This document shows, one piece after another, positions 49,557 to 60,689 of a stretch of DNA of 64,000 nucleotides. The notes beneath the pieces were generated by a model. The model had not been told where the DNA came from, did no database searches, and was given only the letters and a program-made list of their open reading frames with translations. Within the stretch, counting starts at the first letter, position 1; every line of letters begins with the position of its first letter. The translations under genes were made by a program, and so were the position numbers. This DNA comes from Callorhinus ursinus (taxonomy: Eukaryota; Chordata; Mammalia; Carnivora; Otariidae), in the NCBI RefSeq assembly GCF_003265705.1, contig NW_020312785.1, forward strand, positions 128,683,024-128,747,023, in the 5' to 3' direction.

Positions 49557-50010
49557 AAAATTGACCTCACTGATACAAGGAATTCTTAATCTCAGGAAAC
49601 AAACTGAGGGTTGCTGGAGTGGGGGTGGGTGGGAGGGAGGGGGTGGATGGGTGATAGACACTGGTGAGGGTATGTGCTATGGTGAGCCCTGTGAATTGTG
49701 CAAGACTGTTGAATTACAGATCTGTACCTCCGAAACAAATACATTATATGTTAAAGAAAAAAAGAAGAAGATAGCAGGAGGGGAAGAATGAAGGGGGGGA
49801 AATCGGAGGGAAGACAACCATGAGAGACGGTGCACTCTGGAAAACAAACAGGGTTCTAGAGGGGAGGGGGGTAGGGGGATGGGTTAGCCTGGTGATTGGT
49901 ATTAAAGAGGGCACGTTCTGCATGGAGCACTGGGTGTTATACGCAAACAATGAATCATGGAACACTACATCAAAAACTAATGTAATGTATGGTGATTAAC
50001 ATAACATAAT
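49557..50010 (+). mobile_element. L1 3' end (young lineage), sense
   Basis: 'aattcttaatctcaggaaac' through 'gtatggtgattaacataaca'. Imperfect flanks 'aaatataaaatt' and 'aaatatataaaatt' suggest the target duplication. The frame 49510-49791 starts upstream and runs into the element, so it is not a gene. Confidence 0.93.
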
Positions 50011-50027
50011 AAATATATAAAATTAAG

Positions 50028-51165
50028 GAAAAAACTCTAATGTCAAATTTGAATTGGCACTATCAATATGAGCTTATATTTTAAAAATGTATTTCCTGTT
50101 CTGCCCATAGAAAAGGGCCAGAAGCAGGTTCATCCTAGCAGAGTTTACCTAATGCCCAGATCTTTACCACTACCCCTCCCCCCAAATAAAGGAAAGAAAG
50201 AAAAAGAAAAGAAACAAACAATAACAACAACAACAGAAGCCCACAAGATTCCCTGGAGAAACATCTGGTTCCAGATGTGGAGAGGAAAAGTATAAGATGA
50301 ACCTGGGATAATCTTGTGCTGAAAAGCAAGGACTAACCTAATAGTGTGCTGAAAGGGCCCAGGAGACCCACTGTCTAAATATGGGATAATTTGGAATTTA
50401 CAGGTACAATGACAAAATTAAAAGAAATAGTTAAATGTAATTGATTTAACATCGGGCAAACAAAAAATCCATGCGTCCTTTGTAATACTGAGAAAGAGCT
50501 GTCCCCAAATTTATATGCTGGCATTGGAGGTTACAATTATATCAGGTGTTTATTTGAAAATTGGTATAAAAGAAGGGGAAAAATTAGCTTTTAACCCTGT
50601 CTTTTCAGGTTGATGAGGGGAAACTCTTTACATAAGAATATCAGCTAATAAATGTGAATGGTATGATAGAATGGAAAAATAATCCCTTTTTCAAGTACCA
50701 TACCCTATGAGTGGTACAGATCAGGTATTTTTATGTCTCACAGGTGATCTCTCTTCCTTTAGATCCCAATACTGTGAGTGTTTTCTAGTGTTCTCCTAAG
50801 AGAGCAGCTCTTGGAAGTTCTCAACTTTAAGGGGAGGTCTCAATTTCAACCTCTCCACCTTTTGTGGTCTGGAGGACACGACTTACGGATGAGTATCAAG
50901 ACCTTTACAAGCCTCTCTGAAACATCAACAGCCCCATAGGTTTGCCATACCTGGCGATTTTCTGTTGAGATCCTTTTGTGTCTTTTATTAAGCATTTCTA
51001 TTCTCTGTTTATTCTCCTGTGTTAACAGAAGTCCTTCTGGCAAGACAGTACTTAGTCATACTTTACACCGTGATGCCTGTGGGGATCACTGAAGTAAGTG
51101 AAGCAAGTAGGTGTGAACAGTAGGGAAGTCTGGGTTTGGTGAAGACGAGAGTACAAACACTATGG
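50028..51165. other. Unique or unrecognised sequence
   Basis: Short frames at 50068-50295 (+), 50135-50329 (-) and 50846-51043 (-) have no recognisable features. A purine-rich tract lies at 50190-50240. Confidence 0.5.
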
Positions 51166-51179
51166 AAATGCCACTATGT

Positions 51180-51337
51180 GGGGTGCCTGGGTGGCTCAGT
51201 TGGTTAAGTGTCTGCCTTTGGCTCAGGTCATGGTCCCAGGGTCATGATCCCTGCTAAGAGAGGAGCTGCTGCTTTCTCTTTTTCCTTGTGCTATCTCTGT
51301 CTCTCTCTCAAATAAATAAAATCTTAAAAAAAAAAAA
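51180..51337 (+). mobile_element. CAN-SINE (plus), internally deleted, perfect 14-bp TSD
   Basis: 'gggtgcctgggtggctcagt' head and 'caaataaataaaatcttaaa' tail. The middle is about 30 bases shorter than sister copies after 'ccagggtcatgatccc'. 'aaatgccactatgt' at 51166-51179 and 51338-51351. Confidence 0.97.
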
Positions 51338-51408
51338 AAATGCCACTATGTAACTCAACCAGTTTTTGCTAAATAGAAACCCTGGTGTAATTTTTCCAGT
51401 TATTCTTG

Positions 51409-51890
51409 GTGTTTTTTTTAATTTTTTATTGTTATGTTAATCACCATACATTACATCATTAGTTTTTGATGTAGTGTTCCATGATTCATTGTTTGTGCAT
51501 AACACCCAGTGCTCCACGCAGAATGTGCCCTCTTTAATACCCATCACCGGGCTAACCCATTCCCCTACCCTCCTCCCCTCTAGAACCCTCAGTTTGTTTT
51601 TCAGAGTCCATCGTCTCTCATGGTTCGTCTCCCCCTCCGACTTACTCCCCTTCATTCTTCCCCTTCTGCTATCTTCTTCTTTTTCTTTTTTCTTAACATA
51701 TGTTGCATTATTTGTTTCAGAAGTACAGGTCTGTGATTCACCAGTCTTGCACAATTCACAGCGCTCACCATAGCACATACCCTACCCAAAGTCCATCACC
51801 CAGCCACCCCATCCCTCCCACCCCCCACCACTCCAGCAACACTCAGTTTGTTTCCTGAGATTAAGAATTCCTCATATCAGTGAGGTCATA
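51409..51890 (-). mobile_element. L1 3' end (young lineage), antisense, perfect 12-bp TSD
   Basis: 'ttatgttaatcaccatacat' on the left to 'tcatatcagtgaggtcata' on the right. 'cagttattcttg' at 51397-51408 and 51891-51902. Long frames are open on both strands (51474-51773 plus, 51437-51778 minus) across the 3' UTR. Confidence 0.97.
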
Positions 51891-51953
51891 CAGTTATTCT
51901 TGTTTTTTAAAAAGAAGCTAGATATATACGTCTTTGTGAGAAGTCTTCTGATT

Positions 51954-52139
51954 GGGCGCCTGGGTGGTTCAGATGGTTAAGCGTCTGCCTTCGGCTCAGG
52001 TCATGATCCCGGGGTCCTGGGATCGAGTCCCGCATCGGGCTCCCTGCTCCTTGGGAGCCTGCTTCTCCCTCTGCTTCTCTCTCTCTCTCTCCCTGTCTCT
52101 CATGAATAAATAAATAAAATCTTTAAAAAAAAAAAAAAG
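51954..52139 (+). mobile_element. CAN-SINE (plus), young, perfect 13-bp TSD
   Basis: 'gggcgcctgggtggttcaga' to 'catgaataaataaataaaat' plus A run. 'aagtcttctgatt' at 51941-51953 and 52140-52152. Confidence 0.97.
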
Positions 52140-52152
52140 AAGTCTTCTGATT

Positions 52153-52932
52153 TTTAACTTTTGGCAACTCATACAATTAAAAAAAACAAAAACAAAAACC
52201 TTAACACTGATTAGAATAAGACAGTCTGTGGGCCAGATCTGCCAAATTTTTACCCTCTTTATAAACCAACACTTGTATTCATATTTCTAGCTCCTGGCAC
52301 AGGATCTGAAGTACAGTTAGGCAGTAAAAAAATTTATTATGTTTTGATAAATTTTAAATTTTAAAACAACTCATTGTGTTTTGTATCTTTCACTTCTTTA
52401 CAAACTTAAAAAATATCAGTTCTGATATTAGCTGCCTTTCTAGCTTTGTAACATATGTAAATATATAATTTTTGTTCTTTCATGAAAATTATTTGAGAAA
52501 TGTTAAAGGGACAAGGGTCAAGGTGTAGAAACTACCTTAGAAACCTTAGAAGCTATAAGTTAATCTCAAATCATTGATTAGCACTGTTTGGATTTGATCC
52601 TTCAATTAACCAAGAATCCACATATTTCTCTGTCTTGAATATTATATGACAGCTTAGTGAATGTCTTGCAAGTCTTGGTATACCGTGTTCTTAGAACTCC
52701 TTCCCCTATTAGTCTGGTAACCCTATTAAAAGAAGAAAATTAGTATCTTTTAGTATGAGTTCTTTGAAAATATACCTGGGTTCTAGAAACTGCCATAACA
52801 GTTTACTGAAGCCTAGATTTTTGGCTATAGGTAAGTGTTATGGTTGGAACAATCTAATATTCTAGTAATCTGATTGTACCAGATGATATAATCAGGTAAG
52901 ATTAATATGAGTTGTCACTGTTCACTAAGATT
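52153..52932. other. AT-rich unique or unrecognised sequence
   Basis: No ORF or repeat recognised. Confidence 0.5.
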
Positions 52933-52944
52933 AAGTAGAACTGG

Positions 52945-53058
52945 TGGCGCCTAGCTGGCTCAGTCAGTAGAGCATGTGACTCCTGATCTTAGGGTTGTGA
53001 GTTTAAGCCCCACGTTGGATATAGAGATTACTTAAAAATCTTTAAAAAAAGAAAAAGT
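52945..53058 (+). mobile_element. Short-type CAN-SINE (plus)
   Basis: 'ctagctggctcagtcagtag' head, ends 'gagattacttaaaaatcttt'. Flanks 'aagtagaactgg' (52933-52944) and 'aaatagaactgg' (53059-53070). Confidence 0.92.
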
Positions 53059-53101
53059 AAATAGAACTGGAAACAGTCCTAAGAGTAAATAAAAAGGACA
53101 G

Positions 53102-53288
53102 GGGCATCTGGATGGCTCAGTCGGTTAAGTGGCTGATTCTTGATTTTGGCTCAGGTTGTGACTGGGGGGGTCCTGAGATTGAGCCTCGTGTTGGGTGTGG
53201 AGCCTGGTTGGTATTCTCACTCTCTCTCTCCCTCTCCCCACTGCTTTCTCTCTCCCCCTCTCAAAAAAAAAAAAAGAGAGAGAAAATG
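53102..53288 (+). mobile_element. CAN-SINE (plus), older variant
   Basis: 'catctggatggctcagtcgg' head, CT-rich region and A tail. 'aaaaggacag' at 53092-53101 and 53289-53298. Confidence 0.94.
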
Positions 53289-53298
53289 AAAAGGACAG

Positions 53299-53392
53299 AT
53301 ATTCTTATGATTCCACTTATATGAGGTAAAAAAAAAATCATTAAGATGGTAGATTTTGTTAATGTATGTTTCACCACAATGAAAATCTTCAT
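53299..53392 (+). mobile_element. Old L1M 3' terminus, sense
   Basis: 'atgattccacttatatgagg' and 'gtatgtttcaccacaatgaa' match the 3' end of old L1 families. Low certainty on family. Confidence 0.5.
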
Positions 53393-54090
53393 CAGTTACT
53401 CACAATAGAAAAACCAAGCCATTTGAGGCAGTCATTGGCAAGATACCAAACACAGTACACCAAATGAGAGCAAAGCCACCGTGGGTCAGAGCCATATGGC
53501 AGCAGGGCTGTGTAGTTTTAAATGCCCACCCTGTATAGGATGAGAGCTGAGCAAGCAAGACTCACAAGAATGTAGTCCAAGGCACACCTGCCCTGGCAGG
53601 GTGAGGTCTCCATACTTGGTATTTAAGAGTGCACCTTATTGAAGCTAGGTCACAGAATTCTGAATTCCCTCATTAATGAAGTGTTTGCATTATTACACAT
53701 TTGGGGGTTTAGTTGACCCATTAAAATACACTTTTCTAAATAAATTATCATTTCATTACAATTATAATCATAGAATTTTTCTTGTGTGAAATTTGTGAAA
53801 GTATTAAATGATTCTCTAACTTTTCAGTGTTTGTTTTGGTATTTTCAGCTGTTAGCAGTTCCTGATTCTCAGTCTAGAGGTTCTATAAGATAGCTCTTGT
53901 GGGAATAGTCTTTGTGCTCCTTGTATTCATTTTTGGAGAAATAGTTCTTATGAAAATGATTCAGTATTATTTGGTACAGAATTTGTTCACATGGATATAT
54001 TTTTCTTTAGCTGACATATTAGTTTTGTTGGGTTTTTTTGGGGGGGTGAATGTGTGATTTAGCAGACTTCCAACAAGATTATTTGTTTTA
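53393..54090. other. Unique or unrecognised sequence
   Basis: No ORF or repeat recognised. Confidence 0.5.
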
Positions 54091-54103
54091 AAACATGTCT
54101 TTT

Positions 54104-54300
54104 GGGCACCTGGGTAGCTTAGTTGTTAAGCGTCTGCCTTCGACTCAGGTCATGATCCCAGGGTCCTGGGATCGAGTTCCACATCGGGTTTCCTGCTCAG
54201 TGGGGAGTCTGCTTCTCCCTCTCCCTCTGCCTGCCACTCCCCCTGCTTGTGCTCTCTCTCTCTCTCTCTCTGTCAAATAAGTAAAGAAAATTAAAAAAAA
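54104..54300 (+). mobile_element. CAN-SINE (plus)
   Basis: 'gggcacctgggtagcttagt' to 'gtcaaataagtaaagaaaat'. 'aaacatgtctttt' (54091-54103) and 'aaacatgcctttt' (54301-54313). Has a (CT)n run of about 20 bases. Confidence 0.96.
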
Positions 54301-54559
54301 AAACATGCCTTTTAAAAAACACTTTCTGGTTTATCTTTGTAGATATTTTTCTACTTTGAACAGCCTACCTAATGAAAGGGTATGTGAAACAGATTTACTG
54401 TTACTGTGGTTTTTCAGTTGTTATATATTAACAAATAACATCATTATGTGTTTGCTTTTGGCATTCACACTTACTTACATCTAAATCACAGTAGTCATCT
54501 TGTTTTAATAAATTGATAACTAATAATGTAATATACAAGTTTATATCTGAATATATAGC

Positions 54560-54790
54560 AGTAGTGATATAGGAACTAATACTTATTGGATGCTTATTTA
54601 TTGTTTACTTATTTCTGGAATGCTATTTGCTGTATATACTTTGGAAGCATTTAATCCTCACAATAACCCAATGTGGTATATATATTATCACCATTTTGCA
54701 GATTAGAAATCTAAAGTGTTGGCATGATTGGTTATTTACCCAAAGTCATACAGCCAGCCAGTAGCTAGCTTTATCACATTCCATAGACAG
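54560..54790 (-). mobile_element. MIR, antisense
   Basis: 'catttaatcctcacaataac', 'tatcaccattttgcagatta', 'cccaaagtcatacagccagc' match the MIR complement. Confidence 0.8.
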
Positions 54791-55550
54791 GGTTCTTAAC
54801 TTTTTTACTATAAGTTAATTAATCGATAATTACTAGAAATCAACCTGAGTTGACAGTTAGGTTAACTGTTAGTTAAGCTGTTAATTATTTTAAAATCCTA
54901 CTTCTGTAATAATCGTAAGTTTGAAATAAATTTAGAATGTATATGTAGACCATATTTCGGGAATGCGGATACTCTACTGCCTATATATGAACATGTAAAG
55001 CACTCATCAGCAACAGGGTTGATGCAAAAATTTATAAATATGATCACTGTCCCCAGGAAGCTTAAAATCTAGTTAGATGTATCTCAAACCACCCCCTCTT
55101 TTTTTTTAACCTATGCCTCTCTTGGGCAACCAACAAAACTGCCATGCCTTCCTTAAATTAAAATCTCAAAATAAATTAAATTCTGGTATGTCTTATAATC
55201 TAATTCCGTTTGGTTTCTGAGTTTGTAATGGTGAAGGATAACTCATTATCCAAATATTTTTGTTCTCTAAGTTTGGGGTAGTGAGTAGTAATGAAAGTTT
55301 TAATAGCAAAGGAAAACAATTCTGTCTCAAAAAGTTTATTCATTTCCTGAGTCAGCATAGTGTGAGTTTAGGTAGCGATAGTGTGGATTGTGAGGAATAC
55401 GTGTATCACATCTTAAAATAATAAAACAGTAGTAAATAGAATGAAGTGATTTAGGACATTTACTCCTCCATCATTGTTCTATTGTGTACCCTTTGAACAT
55501 AAAGGTATTCAACAAGAATACCTATTTCACTCTAAAAATAATTACTACAG
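54791..55550. other. AT-rich unique or unrecognised sequence
   Basis: Near-palindromic 'gttaac/gttaat' words cluster at 54820-54890. No gene or repeat recognised. Confidence 0.5.
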
Positions 55551-55564
55551 AAATTTAATAATTA

Positions 55565-56126
55565 GGGAAGCTTGGGTGGCTCATTCAGTTAAGTGGACGC
55601 CTTCAGCTCAGGTCATGATCCCAGGTCACGGTCCTGGGATCGAGTCCCGCATCGGGCTCCTTGCTCAGCGGGGAGCCTGCTTCTCCCTCTGCCTGTTCTG
55701 CCTGCTGCTCCCCCTGCTTGTGCTCTCTCTCTCTGAAAAATAAATAAAAAATTTTTAATTAACATATAATGTATTCTTTGTTTCAGGGATACAGGTCTGT
55801 GATTCATCAGTCTTACACAATTCACAGCGCTCACCATAGCACATACCCTCCCCAGTGTCCATCACCCAGCCACCCCATCCCTCCCACCCCCCACCACTCC
55901 AGCAACCCTCAGTTTGTTTCCTGAGATTAAGAGTCTCTTATGGTTTGTCTCCTCTCTGGTTTCGTCTTGTTTCATTTCCCCCTCTTCCCCTATGATCCTC
56001 TGTCTTGTTTCTCAAATTCCTCATATCAGTGAGATCATATGATAATTGTCTTTCTCTGATTGACTTATTTCACTTAGCATAATACCCTCTAGTTCCATCC
56101 ACAGAAAAATAAATAAAATCTTAAAA
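55565..56126 (+). mobile_element. CAN-SINE (plus) whose A-rich tail is split by an L1
   Basis: SINE body 55565-55749; its tail resumes at about 56104-56126 ('aataaataaaatcttaaaaa'). Outer flanks 'aaatttaataatta' (55551-55564) and 'aaatttagtaacta' (56127-56140) are the SINE target duplication. Confidence 0.95.
55750..56103 (-). mobile_element. L1 3' end, antisense, nested in a SINE tail, perfect 15-bp TSD
   Basis: 'aacatataatgtattctttg' to 'taccctctagttccatcca'. 'gaaaaataaataaaa' at 55735-55749 and 56104-56118. It begins about 200 bases inside the 3' UTR of the other young copies and adds a segment ('ttatggtttgtctcctctct') they lack, so it is a different subfamily or 3' end. Confidence 0.95.
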
Positions 56127-56140
56127 AAATTTAGTAACTA

Positions 56141-56393
56141 GATTTTGGTAATATCTTAATGTTCTGTTTGTGCTTGCTTACATTTATATATAAATAGGTA
56201 AAATAATTTAGCGTGTAGATACAAGTGTTGGGTATGAACAGATTTAAAGGACTTGATCCACATTACAGTACAGTTGTTTAGAGTATGTTATGGATTATGC
56301 TAAGACCAATGATATGGTGGAAAGCCCTTTTTTGAAATAAACTTTAATATTGTGGCCTAGTGAATAATATATAATATTCTGCTAAGAATAGAA
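56141..56393. other. Unique or unrecognised sequence
   Basis: No ORF or repeat recognised. Confidence 0.5.
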
Positions 56394-57460
56394 TCAATTC
56401 ATTCAACAAATTGAGTACCTAATATGTGCAATACTCTGTGTGACTCTATCTGCAGGGTGCCTGTCCACAAGAAAATTAAAATTTAGTGAAGTTTTCTACT
56501 CTTCAAGAGGCATTATTTATGGTCCAGAGGCAGATGGCATGGATTTGCATCTGGCTCTTCCACTTACTAGCTATTCAAACTTGGGTGAACTATTTATAAC
56601 ATCCTTCTGCCTCAGTTCCCTCATGTAGTTAATAAAAGAGAGAAGGAGGAGGAAGAGAGAGTAGAATTCTAATAGCATCTACCTTATGGGATTTTATGAA
56701 GATTAAATAAACAAATTGCATGAAGGACTTAGCACAGTGCCTAGTATAATAAATGTTAGTTATTTTTATTATTTTAATGTGGAGACAGATGGTTAGAATA
56801 AATTGTATATTGGGGGGATCTTAGCCTGGTCTGGGAGGGTCAAGGATGACTTTCCTGGAGATGTGATTTGGGTCTGAGAAATGAAGGATGAGTAGTATTG
56901 ACTGAGTGAATAGGGAGAGGAGTGGAGGAAGGATAAGGAGTAAGTGGAGCAAGGAGTAAGGCTGTCAACAGCAAGTATGAAGTCCAGGAAAGAACATGAT
57001 CAGAGTGCCTTGAGGACAACTAAAAGCCAGAAGAACTACGTAAAGATGACCATAAGAGATGATAGGGGCCAAATTTTGTAGGGTCTTGGAAAACCTTGGA
57101 AGGGTGGTTTTAAGCAAAGAAGTGACATGATCAGATTTTCATCTTGCAAATATTACTCTGCATGTATTCTGCAAAAATGTTTTGGTATGAGGCAGGGTAG
57201 ATGTGAGAAGCACAATCAGAAGGCTATTAAAAGTAAAAGATGATGGTAGCTTGGTGTAAGGTGGGAGATTTATAGAAATGGATAGATCAAAATATATTTA
57301 GAAGATAAAATAATCAAGGCTTTATTGGATATGAAGGATGAGGGAGAGGAAATGTCGATGAGAACTCCGAAGGTATCAGATAGAAGACAAATGCATTGCA
57401 GGTAAGTCAAGAGAGTATGTTAGAATGTTCTAAGAAGTAGTTAGGGTATCGTAGAGTTTG
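56394..57460 (-). mobile_element. L2 LINE, antisense, interrupted by a MIR
   Basis: The 3' terminus complement is at the left ('tcattcaacaaattgagtac', 'aatatgtgcaatactctgtg'). After the MIR come 'gggtcaaggatgactttcct', 'agggtcttggaaaaccttgg', 'aagtgacatgatcagatttt', 'aatcagaaggctattaaaag' and 'aaaagatgatggtagcttgg', all in L2 complement order. About 0.8 kb of L2 is retained. Confidence 0.85.
56490..56775 (+). mobile_element. MIR, sense, nested in L2
   Basis: 'gcatctggctcttccactta', 'ctgcctcagttccctcatgt', 'atgggattttatgaagatta', 'agcacagtgcctagtataat'. Nearly full length and well preserved, with a purine-rich insertion at about 56635-56665. Confidence 0.9.
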
Positions 57461-57485
57461 CTCATAATAATGAGGAAGCTCTAGA

Positions 57486-57675
57486 GCGGTGATTCCCAAG
57501 GTTTGGTCCCTGGACCAGCAGCCTCAGCATTACCTGGACACTTGTTAAAAATGTAAATTATCAAGTACTACTCTAGACCTACTGAGTCAGGAACTTTGGG
57601 TTGCGATACCCTCCAATCTGTGTTTTAACAGACCCTCAATTGACTTTGATGCGTACTAAAGTTTGAGAACCACTG
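57486..57675 (-). mobile_element. MER5A-like hAT transposon
   Basis: Left 'gcggtgattcccaaggtttg' and right 'aaagtttgagaaccactg' are the terminal repeats. The interior 'ccctggaccagcagcctcag' and 'tacctggacacttgttaaaa' match MER5A. Full length. Confidence 0.9.
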
Positions 57676-57773
57676 TCCTTGGAGGCACGAAGGAAAAGTT
57701 TAGGAGGGACAAATGAATGGTGTCGTCAGAGCCAAGAACTTGATTAGTTTTATGAGTTTTTATTAGTTTTGAG

Positions 57774-58371
57774 CAGGGGTCAGTAGCCAGTATGCCAGAT
57801 ATGGCCCGCTGCCAGTTTTTGTATAGCCCACAAAGTAAGAATGATTTTTTATGATTTTTTTTAAGATTTTATTTATTTATTTGACAGAGACACAGCGAGA
57901 GAGGGAACACGAGCAGGGGGCGTGGGAGAGGGAGAAGCAGGCCTCCCGCAGAGCAGGGAGCCCAGTGTGGGGCTCGATCCCAGGACCCTGGGACCACAAC
58001 CTGAGCCGAAGGCAGACACCCAATGACTAAGCCACCCAGGCGCCCCTATTTTACAATTTTTTTAAGGTGTGAAAAAAAATAGCCAGTATGCCAAATATGG
58101 CCCACTGCCTGTTTTTGTATAGCCCACAAAGTAAGAATGATTTTTACAATTTTTTAAGGTGTGAAAAAAAATCAAAAGAAGAACAAATGAAAATGACATT
58201 AAATTCAAATTTCACAGTCCATAAATAAAATTTTATTGGAATACACATAGATTTATACATTGTCAGTGGCTGCTTTTGCACAATGGAAGAATTGAGTATT
58301 TGAGACAGAAACCAGACAAAGCCAAAAATTCTTATTACCTGGCCTTTTACAGAAAGATTTGCTGATGCCTG
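57774..58371. mobile_element. hAT-like non-autonomous DNA transposon with internal tandem duplication and a SINE
   Basis: The left end 'caggggtcagtagcc' and the complement of the right end 'caggcatcagcaaa' are compatible with terminal inverted repeats. 'atggcccactgcctgttttt', 'ataaaattttattggaatac' and 'ggccttttacagaaagattt' belong to a common mammalian hAT MER. The segment 'tagccagtatgcc...gtgaaaaaaaa' is present twice: 57784-57850 plus 58047-58079, and 58080-58171. Confidence 0.75.
57852..58047 (-). mobile_element. CAN-SINE (minus), in the first duplicated copy of the hAT-like element
   Basis: 'aagattttatttatttattt' to 'aagccacccaggcgcccc'. Downstream 'acaatttttttaaggtgtg' continues the host repeat, so it inserted into duplicate copy 1. 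Confidence 0.95.
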
Positions 58372-58384
58372 CCTTAGAACATTA

Positions 58385-58428
58385 AAATGCACTGTATTTG
58401 GTGGCTGGTAAATGCACTGTATTTGGTG
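58385..58428 (+). repeat. 19-bp direct repeat, period 25
   Basis: 'aaatgcactgtatttggtg' occurs exactly at 58385-58403 and 58410-58428, separated by 'gctggt'. Confidence 0.95.
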
Positions 58429-60689
58429 ACAGAGAAGAGCAGCATGGGGAGTTTAATACTCTGGTTAGAAAGTGGCTTCTGAGTCTAATGGAGAGAAATC
58501 TCAGCTTGCTTGATTTGGAGAGATGAGTGCAAACAACATGATCTTTGTTTTGTGCTGTATAGGAGCCTGCAATCCCAGAACCCACCGTTTTGCCTGAGGT
58601 AGTAACTTTCCTGGTGCTCTTTGTAATCATTTTTGGAGAAATAGTTTTATTAAAATGATTCCATATTGTTTATTTTGGTATTGAATGTACTGTACATAAA
58701 AATATTGTATATTTTCATTTAAATATGTAAGTGATCTTCTGAAGCCCTCAAGCATGTTCACCATGATTATGCCTTTATGGCTTGTTTAGAACTGCTTAAG
58801 AATCAGTTTTATCATGGACAAAAGTCAAATTTTGGAAATTTTTGCTTTTATTAATGGTGGATAAGCTCATTGTAAACCAACCTTTTTGCTAAGAACAACT
58901 AGAAAAACTGGGCAAAACAAAATCTATTTGCAGGCATTGGAGAACTAGTAAGTTAGTAAGTGCTTGAGGGGCCAGGAACCCAGAGAATGGGTTGAGAGAG
59001 GAGCTCGACATTTGGTACAATTCCTTACCCTTGGTCATTTGCCTAATTCTCTGAGCAGAGGTTCTGGTACTCTTTGGGGGCCAGAGGTTAAAAATTGGAA
59101 TCCAGAGATTGTCAAGAAGGAGCGGTCCAGGCAAATACCCAAGGCTTGCATTTGAGACCACAGGGTAGATTAGCACTTGGAAGGTCTATAGTCCAGTCTC
59201 CAGTCAACCCAATTCTTTACTGGATTAAGGTTATCTGCCATAGAATTGCTTTGATCTTACTGTTATTACACTGGACTCTTAATCAGATAAAGCAGTTGAG
59301 CCCAACTGTTAGGACCTTGGTTATCTGGGAATAATAATCAAACCCATGGAAGGAAAGCCTCCCACTTCTTAAATAACAGGAGAGGAGAGAAAGACCGTTT
59401 ATGTGAGTAAACCTGTTTCTGGTGACATGTGGGTTAAGGGTGGACAATCTCAAAGAAACCTAAGAATGGTCAGGAGGGACTGCTGGTTTTTTAGATGATG
59501 TGTTTGAGCATTGCCTTGATCCCTCACAACTTTCCCCTTAGGAACAAACCAAACAACAGAAAATGGGGGGCCAGGCAGCAGCTAAATCTGGATTCTAGTG
59601 AGGTCGTTTCCTGAAAGCAACCATGTTCCTTTGAGGTAGAGTCCCAGTACCTAAGAATCCTCTGCCTCGGGGTATGAAGGGTAAGTCAAGAGAGGCAATT
59701 GGCGTCTGTTTATCCCTTTTAGTTCTAGGGTGGTAAAAGTGCTTGAATTGTTTAAAGCATGTCAGTAGGTTATGGAACATTAAAATCAGCTGTTTATAAA
59801 TTATCCAGGCTATCCGAGAAGCATTTTACAGCAGTAGTCACTATGTATTGGGTGAAAGGGAGAAAAATTAATTTCTCTGACTAGAATTCTGAGTTTAGTT
59901 ATTCTTCTGGTTTGTTATCTCCATAGTCCACATTTAGAGAGTAATACCTCTTTTGTTTGTTTATTTTTAAGAGTGAATCCAAAATCTTCTTTAACTTCCA
60001 ATGCCTAGAAGGAGATGGTCTAAGTTTTCTTTTGTTAACTATATTCTTTGGGGATAAAAAACTAGGAAGGAGAATCTGGGTGTTAGTGCTCTCTTCTGTG
60101 TATCTACAGGACTAGTAACATAGGCAGGTGTGTGAGAATTATTTCAGAGCAAAGGGGAAAACTTTAAAATTTGAGTGAATGTTTTCAATATGATTATAGC
60201 TTCACTAAGTGCATAAGTGAATGTAATGAAACCAAGTTTCGTGCAATGCAGTTAAATCACCTTATCTACTACCGTATTTGTTATCCAAATTGTATTGGTA
60301 AATTTGGAAGATTTTCTTACATTGTTACTTTATGGATAGTGTGTGTTTAAATTGGTCATCACTTCTGTGTTTTGAGGAATAGTTCTTTTTGATTACTGTG
60401 CTTTTTAAAACTTTTCAATGTATTTCCTGTGCCTAGTCATTTCACAAATGAGTATAATGGCTATAATTGTAATAATTTCTTCTGGTATACAGCAAAACTT
60501 AATCTTTGCCTATGAATTTATAGACAAACATTTCCAGAAGGTAGAATATCTCAAGATTTGGCTTAAAACTTGGAATTTGGGCCCAAATCAAGCTTCCTGC
60601 CTTCGTATTTTCAGGCATTTATAAAACAGAAAAATCTCAATTAGACTTTATCCTGACGTCTCATGGCATAATAGAATAGCAGAATTTAA
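58429..60689. other. Unique or unrecognised sequence
   Basis: Overlapping opposite-strand frames at 58889-59176 (-), 58964-59155 (+) and 59095-59334 (+), and others at 58382-58630 (-), 59595-59780 (-) and 60418-60624 (+). No homology or splice pattern recognised. Confidence 0.5.
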
